Below, piece after piece: positions 20,301-28,842 of a stretch of 64,000 bases of DNA. The notes under the pieces were generated by a model. It saw nothing but the letters and a program-made list of their open reading frames with translations, made no database searches and was not told where the DNA came from. The stretch's first letter is position 1, and each line of letters begins with the position of its first letter. Position numbers and translations under genes: made by a program. Origin of the DNA: Candidatus Zemynaea palustris (GTDB lineage Bacteria; Vulcanimicrobiota; Vulcanimicrobiia; Vulcanimicrobiales; Vulcanimicrobiaceae); assembly GCA_003134695.1 (NCBI GenBank), contig PLCB01000009.1:1-64000 (forward strand). Direction: 5' to 3'.

Positions 20301-21565
20301 TCGTCGGGACTCAGGTCGTCGAGCGGCTCGCCGAGTTGGCGAAGTTAGGGGCTTACGACCAGGGGATCGATCGCGGCCTGTTCACGGCGACCGAACACGA
20401 AGCGCGCCGCCGTTTCGCCGGCTGGGCACGCGCCGCCGGATTCGATCTCGAGCAGGATCGCGCCGGCAATCTGTTTGCGCGACGCCGGGGAGGCGGCGAC
20501 GGACGCGCGCCGATCGTCGTCGGTTCCCATCTTGACACCGTTCGGACCGGCGGAGCATATGACGGTGCATACGGGGTGGTCGGCGCGATGTGCGCGCTCG
20601 AGCGGCTGAATGCCGGGGGGACGCAGACGGAACATCCGGTCGAAGCCGTGGCCTGGGCCGGCGAAGAGGGTAGCCGTTTTCCGATGGGCTGTCTCGGGAG
20701 CGGCGCGTACGCGGGTTTGAATTCCATCGAGGCGATCGAGGCGCTCGTCGGCGATGACGGCGTTCGCTTCGTCGCCGCGCGCGACGGCGCCGGCGGATTG
20801 TTGCCGGACGTTCGCGTGCGTGAAGGTTTTCCGCGTCCGGCGGCCTGCCTCGAATTGCACATCGAACAAGGCCCGATCATGGAACGCGCCGGCGTGCGGC
20901 TCGGCGTCGTGAGTGCAATCGCCGGTCAAGTCCGTGTGGAAGTCGAGGTACTCGGCGAATCGGGGCACGCCGGAACCGTTCCGATGATCGCTCGGCACGA
21001 CGCGCTTGCCGCAGCCGCCGAGATCGCGCTCGCGCTCGAGACGCTGGCCCGTCAATTGGGCGAATGCGTCCTCACGGTCGGGCATCTGGTCGTCGAACCA
21101 AATCAAACCAACGTCATCCCGGCCCGGGTCGTCTTCCGGGTCGACGCCCGGAGCGTCGACGACGAGCGGGTCGATCGCCTCGAAGCCGGAATACGCGATG
21201 AGTGTGCCCGAATGGAGATTCAGCGCGGCGTGAAATGCGCGATCAAGACTCTCGAGCGCAGAGCGGCCGTTTCCATGGATGGAGGCCTGCGCGCAGCGAT
21301 CCAAGAGGCGCTTGGCGGCCTGCGCGCAGCGCAGCGTGACGCGCATGGCAACTTGGATATTAAGGTAATGGAGATTTCATCCGGGGCCGGACACGATACG
21401 ATGTGCGTGGCGACGATCGCGCCGGCCGCGATGATCTTCGTGCCGAGTGCCGGCGGCCGCAGTCACGTCGGCAGCGAGTACACCGCGCCCGAGGATTTAG
21501 AACTCGGTGTCGAAGCGTTGACCCGGTCGATCGTTGCGGTCGATCGCTTACTGAGCAAGAAGTAG
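20297..21565 (+). CDS. allC: Allantoate amidohydrolase / N-carbamoylase, peptidase M20 family
   Basis: 422 aa from ATG 20297 inside the puuE stop; the longer upstream frame lies over puuE. M20 metal-binding segments are intact: GSHLDTV (His78, Asp80), AWAGEEGSRFP with the catalytic and metal Glu pair, ELHIEQGP and the C-terminal SSGAGHDTMC. The LFTATEHEARRRF region and dimerisation domain fit the allantoate amidohydrolase/ureidoglycolate hydrolase/beta-ureidopropionase group. Coupling to puuE makes allantoate the likely substrate, releasing ammonia and CO2 and giving ureidoglycine or ureidoglycolate. Confidence 0.88.
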   Translation: MIVGTQVVERLAELAKLGAYDQGIDRGLFTATEHEARRRFAGWARAAGFDLEQDRAGNLFARRRGGGDGRAPIVVGSHLDTVRTGGAYDGAYGVVGAMCALERLNAGGTQTEHPVEAVAWAGEEGSRFPMGCLGSGAYAGLNSIEAIEALVGDDGVRFVAARDGAGGLLPDVRVREGFPRPAACLELHIEQGPIMERAGVRLGVVSAIAGQVRVEVEVLGESGHAGTVPMIARHDALAAAAEIALALETLARQLGECVLTVGHLVVEPNQTNVIPARVVFRVDARSVDDERVDRLEAGIRDECARMEIQRGVKCAIKTLERRAAVSMDGGLRAAIQEALGGLRAAQRDAHGNLDIKVMEISSGAGHDTMCVATIAPAAMIFVPSAGGRSHVGSEYTAPEDLELGVEALTRSIVAVDRLLSKK

Positions 21566-21575
21566 AGTCTTTGCG

Positions 21576-21950
21576 ATGCGATTTTTCATCTGCGGCTCCG
21601 CGCTGCGGGGCCAGCCGGACCACCAGAATCTCGGCGACGCGAAATTTCTGGGCGCGGCGAAGACGGCGCCGCGGTACCGGCTGCACTCGGTGCGCGATCA
21701 GCATCCGGGAATTTATGAGGTTTCCGAAGGCGGCGTCTCCATCGCCGGCGAGTTGTACGACTTTACGTCCGAGCAGCATGCGCACCTCATGGCGAACGAG
21801 CCACCCGACCTCTACGAAGCCGACATCGTCCTTGACGACGGAACGATGGCGGGCGCGATGATCTATCCGCGCACGTTGATCGAGGAGCGCGGCTACGAGG
21901 ACGTCTCACAGTACGGCGACTGGGCCGCGTTCAAGGCGTCTCGCGCTTAG
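21576..21950 (+). CDS. Gamma-glutamylcyclotransferase-fold protein like the allophanate hydrolase C-terminus
   Basis: 124 aa. FICGSALRGQPDHQNLGDAK, TAPRYRLHSVRDQHPGIYEV and GELYDFTSEQHAHLM match the small domain found alone in purine-degradation clusters and as the C-terminal domain of allophanate hydrolase (AtzF). It starts 10 bp after the amidohydrolase, so it is probably third in the operon. The YLYGSL-like entry of cyclotransferases is changed to FICGSAL; true cyclotransferase activity is doubtful. It may process a ureide or carbamoyl intermediate. Confidence 0.75.
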   Translation: MRFFICGSALRGQPDHQNLGDAKFLGAAKTAPRYRLHSVRDQHPGIYEVSEGGVSIAGELYDFTSEQHAHLMANEPPDLYEADIVLDDGTMAGAMIYPRTLIEERGYEDVSQYGDWAAFKASRA

Positions 21951-21964
21951 GTCAGCCGCGCATT

Positions 21965-22471
21965 TCATTCGGCGATGGTATCTACCAAACGCAGCCGCGC
22001 GATCTTCGCGATCTCGGCGAGGGCGGTGGCGATCTCAGTCTGCCGATCGTTTTCTGCTCGCCGTTCGATTTCGTTGAGAATCGATGCCTTGCCGTGTTCG
22101 CGCGCGCAGATGACGAATGGGAAGCCGAAACGTGCGCGATACTCCGAGTTGAGTCTCTCGAAGCGTGCGATCTCGTCCGGCGTCAGCTTGTCGAAGCCCG
22201 CTGAAGCCTGCTCGCCGCGCGAGGCGGCGGTCAGCCGCTCTTCGCGCGCGACGCGCCCGGCGAGGTCTGGGTGGGCCGCGATGAGCGCGATGCGTTTTTC
22301 TTCCGGAGATCCGCCGACGACCTCGACCATACGCGAATGCAGGGCGTCGACGCTCGCGAACGGCCGAGCTTTCGCCGCTTCTTCGGCGATCCAAGGCGAA
22401 TGTTCGAACGTAAAACCGACGCTGGCGACGAAGTCCTCGGGGGTGCAGAGGTTGAGTTCGTCAAGAGTCAT
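21965..22471 (-). CDS. uraD: OHCU decarboxylase
   Basis: 168 aa, the usual length for 2-oxo-4-hydroxy-4-carboxy-5-ureidoimidazoline decarboxylase, the last step from urate to S-allantoin. Conserved segments: FEHSPWIAEEA (containing the HSPW motif), LIAAHPDLAG with the catalytic His, SAGFDKLTPDE and the FGFPFVICAREHGKASIL signature near the C-terminus. It converges with the allantoate operon (14 bp) and its start is only 28 bp from the divergent deaminase start, so promoters must lie inside neighbouring genes. Confidence 0.93.
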   Translation of the reverse strand: MTLDELNLCTPEDFVASVGFTFEHSPWIAEEAAKARPFASVDALHSRMVEVVGGSPEEKRIALIAAHPDLAGRVAREERLTAASRGEQASAGFDKLTPDEIARFERLNSEYRARFGFPFVICAREHGKASILNEIERRAENDRQTEIATALAEIAKIARLRLVDTIAE

Positions 22472-22498
22472 CGTACTCGGGGTCCGGATGGTGGAGAG

Positions 22499-23854
22499 GT
22501 GAGCACCCTGCTCGTTCGCGATGCGACCCTGCTCGCAACCTTCGATGACGGCGGTCGCGAGATCGCCGGCGGCGGCCTGTTCGCGCGCGACGGCGTCATC
22601 GAGGCGGTCGGGCCGAGCACGACGCTACCGAAGGACGCCGACCAGATCGTCGATGCGGGTGGGATGGTGGTCCTGCCCGGGCTCGTCTGCACGCACCATC
22701 ACTTCTACCAAACGCTGACGCGAAACTTGCCGGCGGCACAGGATGTGGCGCTTTTTCCGTGGCTCGTTGCCCACTATCCGATCTGGGCGCGCCTGACGCC
22801 CGGCGGTGTACGCAGCAGCACGGCGGTCGCACTCTCCGAACTGTTGCTCTCAGGCTGTACGACTGCCGCCGACCACGGCTACATCTGGCCGAACGGTGCG
22901 TGCGTCGACGACCAGATCGACGTCGCGCAGGAGATGGGCGTCCGCTTTCACGCCTCGCGCGGCTCGATGTCGGTCGGAAGATCGCGCGGCGGGCTCCCGC
23001 CCGACGAAGCGGTCGAAGACGAGTCCGAGATCCTGCGCGACTGCGAGCGCGTCATCGCCGAATACCACGACCCCGCGCGCTACGCGATGACGCGGATCGT
23101 CCTCGCGCCGTGCTCGCCGTTTTCAGTCTCGCCGGAGTTGATGCGCAAGAGCGCCGAACTCGCTCGAAAGCACGGCTGCTTCTTACACACCCATCTTTGT
23201 GAAACCGTCGATGAAGAACGCTATTGCCTCGAGCATTTCGGCAAACGGCCGGTCGAATTCGCCGAGAATCTTGGGTGGAGTGGACCGGACGTCTGGTACG
23301 CGCACGCGATCCACGTCGCGCCGGAAGAAATCGTGCGGCTCGGCGGCTCGCGGACCGGCGTCGCGCACTGCCCGACGTCGAACATGCGATTGGGTGCCGG
23401 GATTGCGCCGGTTCTCGCGCAGATCCGCGCGGGGATGCGGGCCGGGCTCGGCGTCGACGGCTCGGCCTCGAACGACGGTTCGCACCTGCTCGACGAAGCG
23501 CGTCACGCGATGCTGTTGCAACGCGTCGCACATGGAGCCGCTGCGATGACGGCGCGCGACGCTTTACGCCTTGCGACCCGCGGCGGTGCCGAGGTGCTCG
23601 GCCGCGACGACGTCGGTTATCTGGCGCCGGGGATGGCGGCCGATTTCATCGGCGTGCGCGTCGATGGACTCGCGACCGCCGGCGGCGCCGTCCACGACCC
23701 GCTCGCATCGCTCGTGTTCTGCCGGATTCCGAACGTCGACCTCAACGTGATCGCCGGCCTCGTCCGCGTCCGCAACGGCGAGCTCGTCGACGTCGATCTG
23801 CCCGAATTGCTCTCGCACCACAACCGCCTCGCCCGCGAACTCGTCGGCAGATAA
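22499..23854 (+). CDS. 8-oxoguanine deaminase-type amidohydrolase (TrzN/AtzB subgroup)
   Basis: 451 aa from GTG 22499 (VSTLLVRDATLLATFDD), a start that matches family N-termini. Metal-dependent amidohydrolase features: THHHFYQTLTR (residues 65-75), LLSGCTTAADH, HTHLCETVDEERYCLEHFG, AHAIHV and GLGVDGSASNDG (the catalytic Asp). HHHFYQTLTR plus FPWL and YPIWARLTP closely resemble bacterial 8-oxoguanine deaminases, which convert 8-oxoguanine to urate and so feed this pathway. Guanine or s-triazine substrates cannot be excluded. The Shine-Dalgarno (GGAG) is unusually close to GTG. Confidence 0.85.
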   Translation: MSTLLVRDATLLATFDDGGREIAGGGLFARDGVIEAVGPSTTLPKDADQIVDAGGMVVLPGLVCTHHHFYQTLTRNLPAAQDVALFPWLVAHYPIWARLTPGGVRSSTAVALSELLLSGCTTAADHGYIWPNGACVDDQIDVAQEMGVRFHASRGSMSVGRSRGGLPPDEAVEDESEILRDCERVIAEYHDPARYAMTRIVLAPCSPFSVSPELMRKSAELARKHGCFLHTHLCETVDEERYCLEHFGKRPVEFAENLGWSGPDVWYAHAIHVAPEEIVRLGGSRTGVAHCPTSNMRLGAGIAPVLAQIRAGMRAGLGVDGSASNDGSHLLDEARHAMLLQRVAHGAAAMTARDALRLATRGGAEVLGRDDVGYLAPGMAADFIGVRVDGLATAGGAVHDPLASLVFCRIPNVDLNVIAGLVRVRNGELVDVDLPELLSHHNRLARELVGR

Positions 23855-23903
23855 GAGAGCGGGAGGAGCGCGCTAAATCCAAGATCAGATGAGGTAACCA
23901 CTA

Positions 23904-24287
23904 ATGGACAGAATCAAAGGCGCCCAAATTCGACAAGAGGTGCTCGGCACCGGGCACGTCAAGGGCATGGCGACGAACGTCGATCCGTTCTATCAGAACT
24001 TCATCGACTTCACCGAAGAGTTTTGCTGGGGAAACGTCTGGGTGCGGCCGGGACTCGAGCGCAAGACGCGCAGCATGCTCAACCTGGCGATGCTCTCGGT
24101 GATGGCGCGCTGGCACGAGTTCGAGGTCCACGTGCGCGGCGCGCTCAACAACGGTGTCACCAAAGAAGAGATCGCCGAGATACTCCTCCAGGCGGGTGTT
24201 TATGGTGGGGTGCCGATCGCGGCCGAGGCCTTCCGCGCTGCCCGCCGCGTCTTCGAGGCGATGGAAGCCGAGTCGAAGCGTTCGTAA
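23904..24287 (+). CDS. Carboxymuconolactone decarboxylase-family protein
   Basis: 127 aa. The CMD domain is clear: TRSMLNLAMLSVMARWHEFE, VHVRGALNNGVTKEEIAEIL, then QAGVYGGVPIAAEAFRAA. This is the PcaC-like branch without the AhpD CxxC pair, so a lactone or related decarboxylation is more likely than peroxide reduction. GAGG lies about 10 nt before ATG. It follows the deaminase by 49 bp and may be cotranscribed, but no aromatic ring-cleavage genes are in the window, so its substrate here is open. Confidence 0.85.
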   Translation: MDRIKGAQIRQEVLGTGHVKGMATNVDPFYQNFIDFTEEFCWGNVWVRPGLERKTRSMLNLAMLSVMARWHEFEVHVRGALNNGVTKEEIAEILLQAGVYGGVPIAAEAFRAARRVFEAMEAESKRS

Positions 24288-24297
24288 CGTCACACGG

Positions 24298-24319
24298 ACG
24301 AGCGGGGTCGACCGCTCGT
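24298..24319 (+). terminator. Hairpin after the CMD-family gene
   Basis: A perfect 8-bp stem (ACGAGCGG / CCGCTCGT) with a 6-nt loop sits 10 bp after the stop. No T-tract follows, so it could be a factor-assisted terminator or a processing barrier between the catabolic genes and the exported-protein gene downstream. Confidence 0.45.
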
Positions 24320-24362
24320 GAGGCAGGTGCAAATTACAGTTGGTGAAGAAACCAGAACTGCG

Positions 24363-25148
24363 ATGATTGTTCCCTTGCGGCGTTTCTCGCCGATTGCAAT
24401 TCTTGGTGCCGTCGCATTCGTTGCCGGCACGATGCAGGTGTCGCCGGCCGACACCATCTTTCCGTCGCCCTTGCCGCAAGTGCCACTCTGCTTGAGTTCT
24501 GTCGGTGCGCCTGGGACGCCGTGCCGCGCAAACCCGGGCCAATGGATCGCAATCGGCCTCGATCGTCGCTGGGGCGCAGGCGACAAAATCGTCGGCTTCA
24601 ACGGGACGACCAGCAGCGGCCGAAACGTGGGCTGGAACTATGATGCCAAACAGCGCGTCGGCGATCGTCAAGCCGACATCGTCGAGGTCGTCATGGTTCC
24701 CGGAGCGATTTGCAGCCTCGGGCTGGGCGTCTACACGATCACGATAACCGATAGACGAACGGGTGCCGGTGCAAACCTATTGGAGAAGTTCCAACCGATT
24801 TGTCCAAGCGCGGCCCCTTCGAATGCGGCGCTCCCGCAAGCGCCGATCTGTCTGAACTCGGTGGGACCGGTCAACGTTCCGTGCCGCGTTGCCCCGGGTG
24901 CCACGATCGCCATCGCGCTCGACGCTTCGTGGGGAAAGGGCGATCATGGGATCGACATCGGTTCGTATCAGGTGCCGGGGCCGCAGCGCGTTGGTGACGG
25001 CCGCGCATCGATCGTGTTGATCGTGACGGTTCCGCAAGACATCTGCAAAGTCTATAAGGGCCAGCCGCTGATCGTAACGGTTTTGCCGGCCTCGACGGCG
25101 CTCGGTCGACCCCGTCAGCTTTTCCAGAGGTTCCAGCCGATCTGTTAG
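24363..25148 (+). CDS. Exported protein with two Cys-containing repeats
   Basis: 261 aa from ATG 24363, chosen because a signal peptide (FSPIAILGAVAFVAGTM) then starts near residue 1. The mature protein is a tandem duplication of a ~100-residue module: PLCLSSVGAPGTPCRANPGQ with LDRRWGAGD, and PICLNSVGPVNVPCRVAPGA with LDASWGKGD. Each copy keeps two Cys early, one Cys later and a closing FQPIC, so each probably has internal disulphides. No known family recognised. It converges on the nucleobase permease with a 4-bp overlap of stops. Confidence 0.75.
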   Translation: MIVPLRRFSPIAILGAVAFVAGTMQVSPADTIFPSPLPQVPLCLSSVGAPGTPCRANPGQWIAIGLDRRWGAGDKIVGFNGTTSSGRNVGWNYDAKQRVGDRQADIVEVVMVPGAICSLGLGVYTITITDRRTGAGANLLEKFQPICPSAAPSNAALPQAPICLNSVGPVNVPCRVAPGATIAIALDASWGKGDHGIDIGSYQVPGPQRVGDGRASIVLIVTVPQDICKVYKGQPLIVTVLPASTALGRPRQLFQRFQPIC

Positions 25149-26653
25149 TGTCGAAGCTGTAGCGACTGCAAAGCGAAGATTCGCGCGACAGCGAACGCCA
25201 CAGCGAAACCGACGAAATACGAGACGTCGCCGAGGCCGGGGTAATGCGCGGCAAGCGGACCGACGTACCAAGGTTGCTGATAAAACGGAAGCGCCGCGAT
25301 CAGGCCGGCGATCCATCCGATCAGCGTGCCGGAGACGCGTCGCGACGACGGCATCCCGCCCGCAGCGATGACCGCGCCGGCCCACGGCGTGGCCCAACTC
25401 GACAGTAAGAGCAAGAAGCTCGTGTATTCGCGCGCGACCTCCCCGGGGTACAACCCGGCAAGCGACAGTAATCCGCCGAGCGCGCCGACGACGATCGCTG
25501 CCTGCCAGCGGGCGAGCGTGTAGCGAACGACGAGTCCGGTGACGAGGCCGACGCCGAGCGCGCACGCTCCGCTGACGAGCGGCGCAAAGCGAGCGCCCGG
25601 ATCGGTTTGGCCGGCAACCGCGAGCATGACGAACGTGCCGAGTGCGAACGCTGCACCGACGAGGATCGCGAACCACGGCCGGCGCCGCCCGTCCCAGGCG
25701 ACGAGCGATGCCAGCGAGCCCGAATAGAGATTCAGACAATTCGCGCTGAGCGTGCCGAGTAAGACCGTCAGAAGACCGAGCGCAACCAGCCAGTTGCTGG
25801 CGAACAACTTTTGGATGATGTCACTCGGCGTCGCCGCGACCAAGTCGGTCCCGACGATCGCGGTCACCGCGGCGGCTCCCAAGATTTCGAGCGCCGTTGA
25901 CGGGACGCCGCCGCCTAAGAACGTCCACCACCACACCGCTCGCTTGTCGCTGTCGGCGGGCAGATAGCGCGAATAATCCGCAGCGCACGGCGCCCAGCCG
26001 ATTGCGTACGAAAACGCAATCGCCGCCGAGAAGACGATCCCCGCCACCTCGCCACCGCTCGCGAGCGGTGCGTGCGCGTCGAACGGCGCGCCCGGGTTGG
26101 CGCGCTGGAAGCACGCGATCGCGATTGCTATAAAGCCGACCGTTAGCGCGACGCCGGCGACCTTTTCGAAGAGATGGATCATGTTGTAGCCGTAGATCAC
26201 GATGACGATTTCGATCGCCAACACGATCAGCAGCGCCGGAACGTATTGCAGATGGAGCAACGCCTGGAGCGCAAACGCGCCGAAGATCGTATCGATCGCG
26301 AACCAGCCGACGCCGGCCAAGAATGCGAGGACCGCCGGGAAGACGTTCGCGTCGGTTCCGAGTGCCTGTCGCGAGACCATCATCTGGGGCCGCCCGAAGC
26401 GCGGACCCATCTGCGCGAGAAACCCGAGCACCGCGTACCCGGCGAGGTTGCCGATCACGATCCCGACGACGGCCCCCCAAAACGATGTCCCGAAGAGCGC
26501 GACCGTCAGAATCCCGGTTGCAAAGGTCGCCGTCTCGGCGTTCGCGGCGAACCAAAGCGAGAAGAGATCGCGCGGGTTGCCGTGACGCTCGCTCTCGTCG
26601 ATGCGCTCGATGCCGTGCGGCTCGACGACGGCGACGTTTGCGCCGTATGACAC
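25145..26653 (-). CDS. NCS1-family nucleobase:cation symporter
   Basis: 502 aa when started at GTG 26653, which overlaps the XDH stop (TAGTG). The NCS1 pattern is clear: GIERIDESERHGNPRDLFSL at the cytoplasmic N-terminus, about 12 transmembrane helices, the FLAQMGPRFGRPQMMVSRQA loop with the purine/cytosine permease signature and the later GWAPCAADYSRYLP motif. It should import a purine, cytosine, hydantoin or allantoin with H+ or Na+. Coupling to xanthine-dehydrogenase-like genes favours a purine. Confidence 0.9.
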   Translation of the reverse strand: MSYGANVAVVEPHGIERIDESERHGNPRDLFSLWFAANAETATFATGILTVALFGTSFWGAVVGIVIGNLAGYAVLGFLAQMGPRFGRPQMMVSRQALGTDANVFPAVLAFLAGVGWFAIDTIFGAFALQALLHLQYVPALLIVLAIEIVIVIYGYNMIHLFEKVAGVALTVGFIAIAIACFQRANPGAPFDAHAPLASGGEVAGIVFSAAIAFSYAIGWAPCAADYSRYLPADSDKRAVWWWTFLGGGVPSTALEILGAAAVTAIVGTDLVAATPSDIIQKLFASNWLVALGLLTVLLGTLSANCLNLYSGSLASLVAWDGRRRPWFAILVGAAFALGTFVMLAVAGQTDPGARFAPLVSGACALGVGLVTGLVVRYTLARWQAAIVVGALGGLLSLAGLYPGEVAREYTSFLLLLSSWATPWAGAVIAAGGMPSSRRVSGTLIGWIAGLIAALPFYQQPWYVGPLAAHYPGLGDVSYFVGFAVAFAVARIFALQSLQLRH

Positions 26654-28842
26654 TACCTGACGAGCGCCTCGGCGCTGGCGGTCGTGCGGCGGCGGGTTTC
26701 CTCGATCGCCCGCAGCACGCGCTCCGGCGTCATCGGCAGATCGCTCACCCACGCGCCGGTTGCGTCGAAGATCGCGGCCGCGACGGCAGGCGCGAATGGG
26801 ACGAGCGGCATCTCGGCGACGCCGCGTGCGCCGAACGGTCCGTTCGGGTCGGCGCTTTCGACGATCACCGGATAGATTTCGGTCGGCATGTCGAGCGTCG
26901 TCGGCAGAAGGTACGTCGAGAAGTACGGCGTCAGCAGTTTGCCGTCGCGCGCCGGCATATTTTCGGTCAGCGCGTAGCCCACCGCTTGCGCCAAACAGCC
27001 TTCGATCTGGCCTTCGACTTGCTGCCGGTTGATCGCGCGGCCGACGTCGTGCACGCTGATGACGCGCAGGACCCTCGTGACGCCGGTCAGCACGTCGACT
27101 TCGACCTCGACCGCCTGCGCCGAATACCCATAGCAGTAATTCGGGATGCCGTCGCCGGTCTCAAGATCGAGCGGCGTGGTACGCGGCGGCCGGTATTGCA
27201 CGGTCGCTTCCGGTTTCGCGCCTGCGACCCAATTGCGGCGTGCCGCCTCGGCCGCATCTTTCACCGCGCGCCCGCCCATGAACGTCATGCGCGACGCCGA
27301 CGCCGAGCCGGTATTCGGCGCCTCTGAAGAATCGTCGGTGACCATGCGCACTGCCTCTAGCGGCAACTCTAGAGTCTCCGCAGCGATCTGTCGGAGAACG
27401 AGATGCGCTCCCTGACCGACCTCGGCGGCGCCGACGCGCACGATCGCGCCGCGAATCTCGGCCGGCGTGGCGTCCAACTCGACGGTCGCCGTCGCCTGTT
27501 CCGGAAAACCGAACGAATAGCCGACGTTCTTGATTCCGCACGCGATGCCGATTCCACGCCGCAACGAGTTCGCCGGTTCGGGCCGGCGGGCCGGCAGCGC
27601 AAAACGCGCCGCCTTCTCTTCGAGGCACCGCTCGAAGACCGCCCGGACGCTCACGCCGGGTGGAAGCGGATGGCCGGTCGTCTCGATGTCGCCTTCCTTA
27701 TATAGATTCTTCCGGCGCACGTCGGCTGGATCGAGTCCCAGCGCGTGGGCGAGGCGCGTCACCATCGATTCGGCGGCGAAGTGTGCTTGCGGCGTGCCGA
27801 AGCCGCGGAAGGCACCGCTCGGCACGTTGTTGGTGTACACCACGATCCCGTCGGTCGCGACGTTCGGGATCGAGTACGGACCGCAGGCGAAGATCGACGC
27901 GCACTTGAGCACCTCGACCGACGTCGACGCGTACGCGCCGCCGTCGGCGATCGACTCGATTTCCGCGGCGACGATCGTCCCGTCGCGCTTGGCGCCCCAC
28001 TTCGTCGTTATCGTGAACGGATGGCGTTTGTGATGGCCGATGATCGACTCTTCGCGATTCCATACCATCGCGACCGGCCTGCGCAACTTCCAGGCGGCTA
28101 ACGCGACCAGCGGCGGAAGCGAGAGGTCCTCTCGCCCGCCGAACGCGCCGCCGATCTTCGCGTAGCGGATGACGACGTTCTCTTCGGGCATCTCGAACAT
28201 CGCGGCGATCTGGCGACGATCCTCGTGCAACCACTGTCCGGCGGTCTCGAGAACGAGTTTCTCGCCTTCCCAATACGAGATGCCCGCATCGGGTTGAAGG
28301 TAGGCGTGTTCCTGCCAGCCCGTCGTAAATTTCCCTTCGAGAATAACGTCGGCTTGGAGGAAGCCGGCCGCGACGTCGCCTTTGCGTATCTTTTGATGTA
28401 AGAGAACGTTCGACCGATCGGCGTGGACGCGCTGCGCGCCGGGCGCAAGCGCCGCCTGCGCGCTCGTCACCGCCGGAAGATCTTCGTAGCTCACGTTCAC
28501 GCGCGCCGCGCCGTCTCGCGCGATGGCCGCCGAGTCCGCGACGACGAGCGCGACGCGGTCGCCATAGAAACGGACGACGTCCTCGCACAGCAGCGCCTGG
28601 TCGGCAACGATCAAGCCGAAGCGGTTATACGGCACGTCGGCGGCGGTCAAAACGGCGTGCACGCCCGGCAGCGCCCGCGCTCCGCTCGCTTCGATATTCA
28701 GGATGCGCGCGTGCGCGCGGTGCGCGAAGACGGCCGCCGCATGCAGCATCCCGGCCTTGACGAGATCGGCCGGGTAGCGTGCCGCGCCGGTGACCTTGTC
28801 GAGCGCGTCCGGACGCGGCACCGATGCGCCGATAATCTTCAT
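26653..28842 (-). CDS. Xanthine dehydrogenase-family molybdopterin-binding subunit
   Basis: 729 aa from ATG 28842, inside the stop of the FAD/FeS gene (ATGA). Molybdenum hydroxylase large-subunit features: RPDALDKVTGAARYPADL at the N-terminus, GGAFGGRED, SGAFRGFGTPQAHFA, VGAAEVGQGAH and GARGVAEMPLVPFAPAVAAA near the C-terminus with the catalytic Glu. These hydroxylate purines or related heterocycles using water. Linked NCS1 permease and ureide genes make xanthine/hypoxanthine to urate the likely reaction, but substrate choice in this family is not certain from sequence. No XdhC-type maturation gene is adjacent. Confidence 0.9.
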   Translation of the reverse strand: MKIIGASVPRPDALDKVTGAARYPADLVKAGMLHAAAVFAHRAHARILNIEASGARALPGVHAVLTAADVPYNRFGLIVADQALLCEDVVRFYGDRVALVVADSAAIARDGAARVNVSYEDLPAVTSAQAALAPGAQRVHADRSNVLLHQKIRKGDVAAGFLQADVILEGKFTTGWQEHAYLQPDAGISYWEGEKLVLETAGQWLHEDRRQIAAMFEMPEENVVIRYAKIGGAFGGREDLSLPPLVALAAWKLRRPVAMVWNREESIIGHHKRHPFTITTKWGAKRDGTIVAAEIESIADGGAYASTSVEVLKCASIFACGPYSIPNVATDGIVVYTNNVPSGAFRGFGTPQAHFAAESMVTRLAHALGLDPADVRRKNLYKEGDIETTGHPLPPGVSVRAVFERCLEEKAARFALPARRPEPANSLRRGIGIACGIKNVGYSFGFPEQATATVELDATPAEIRGAIVRVGAAEVGQGAHLVLRQIAAETLELPLEAVRMVTDDSSEAPNTGSASASRMTFMGGRAVKDAAEAARRNWVAGAKPEATVQYRPPRTTPLDLETGDGIPNYCYGYSAQAVEVEVDVLTGVTRVLRVISVHDVGRAINRQQVEGQIEGCLAQAVGYALTENMPARDGKLLTPYFSTYLLPTTLDMPTEIYPVIVESADPNGPFGARGVAEMPLVPFAPAVAAAIFDATGAWVSDLPMTPERVLRAIEETRRRTTASAEALVR

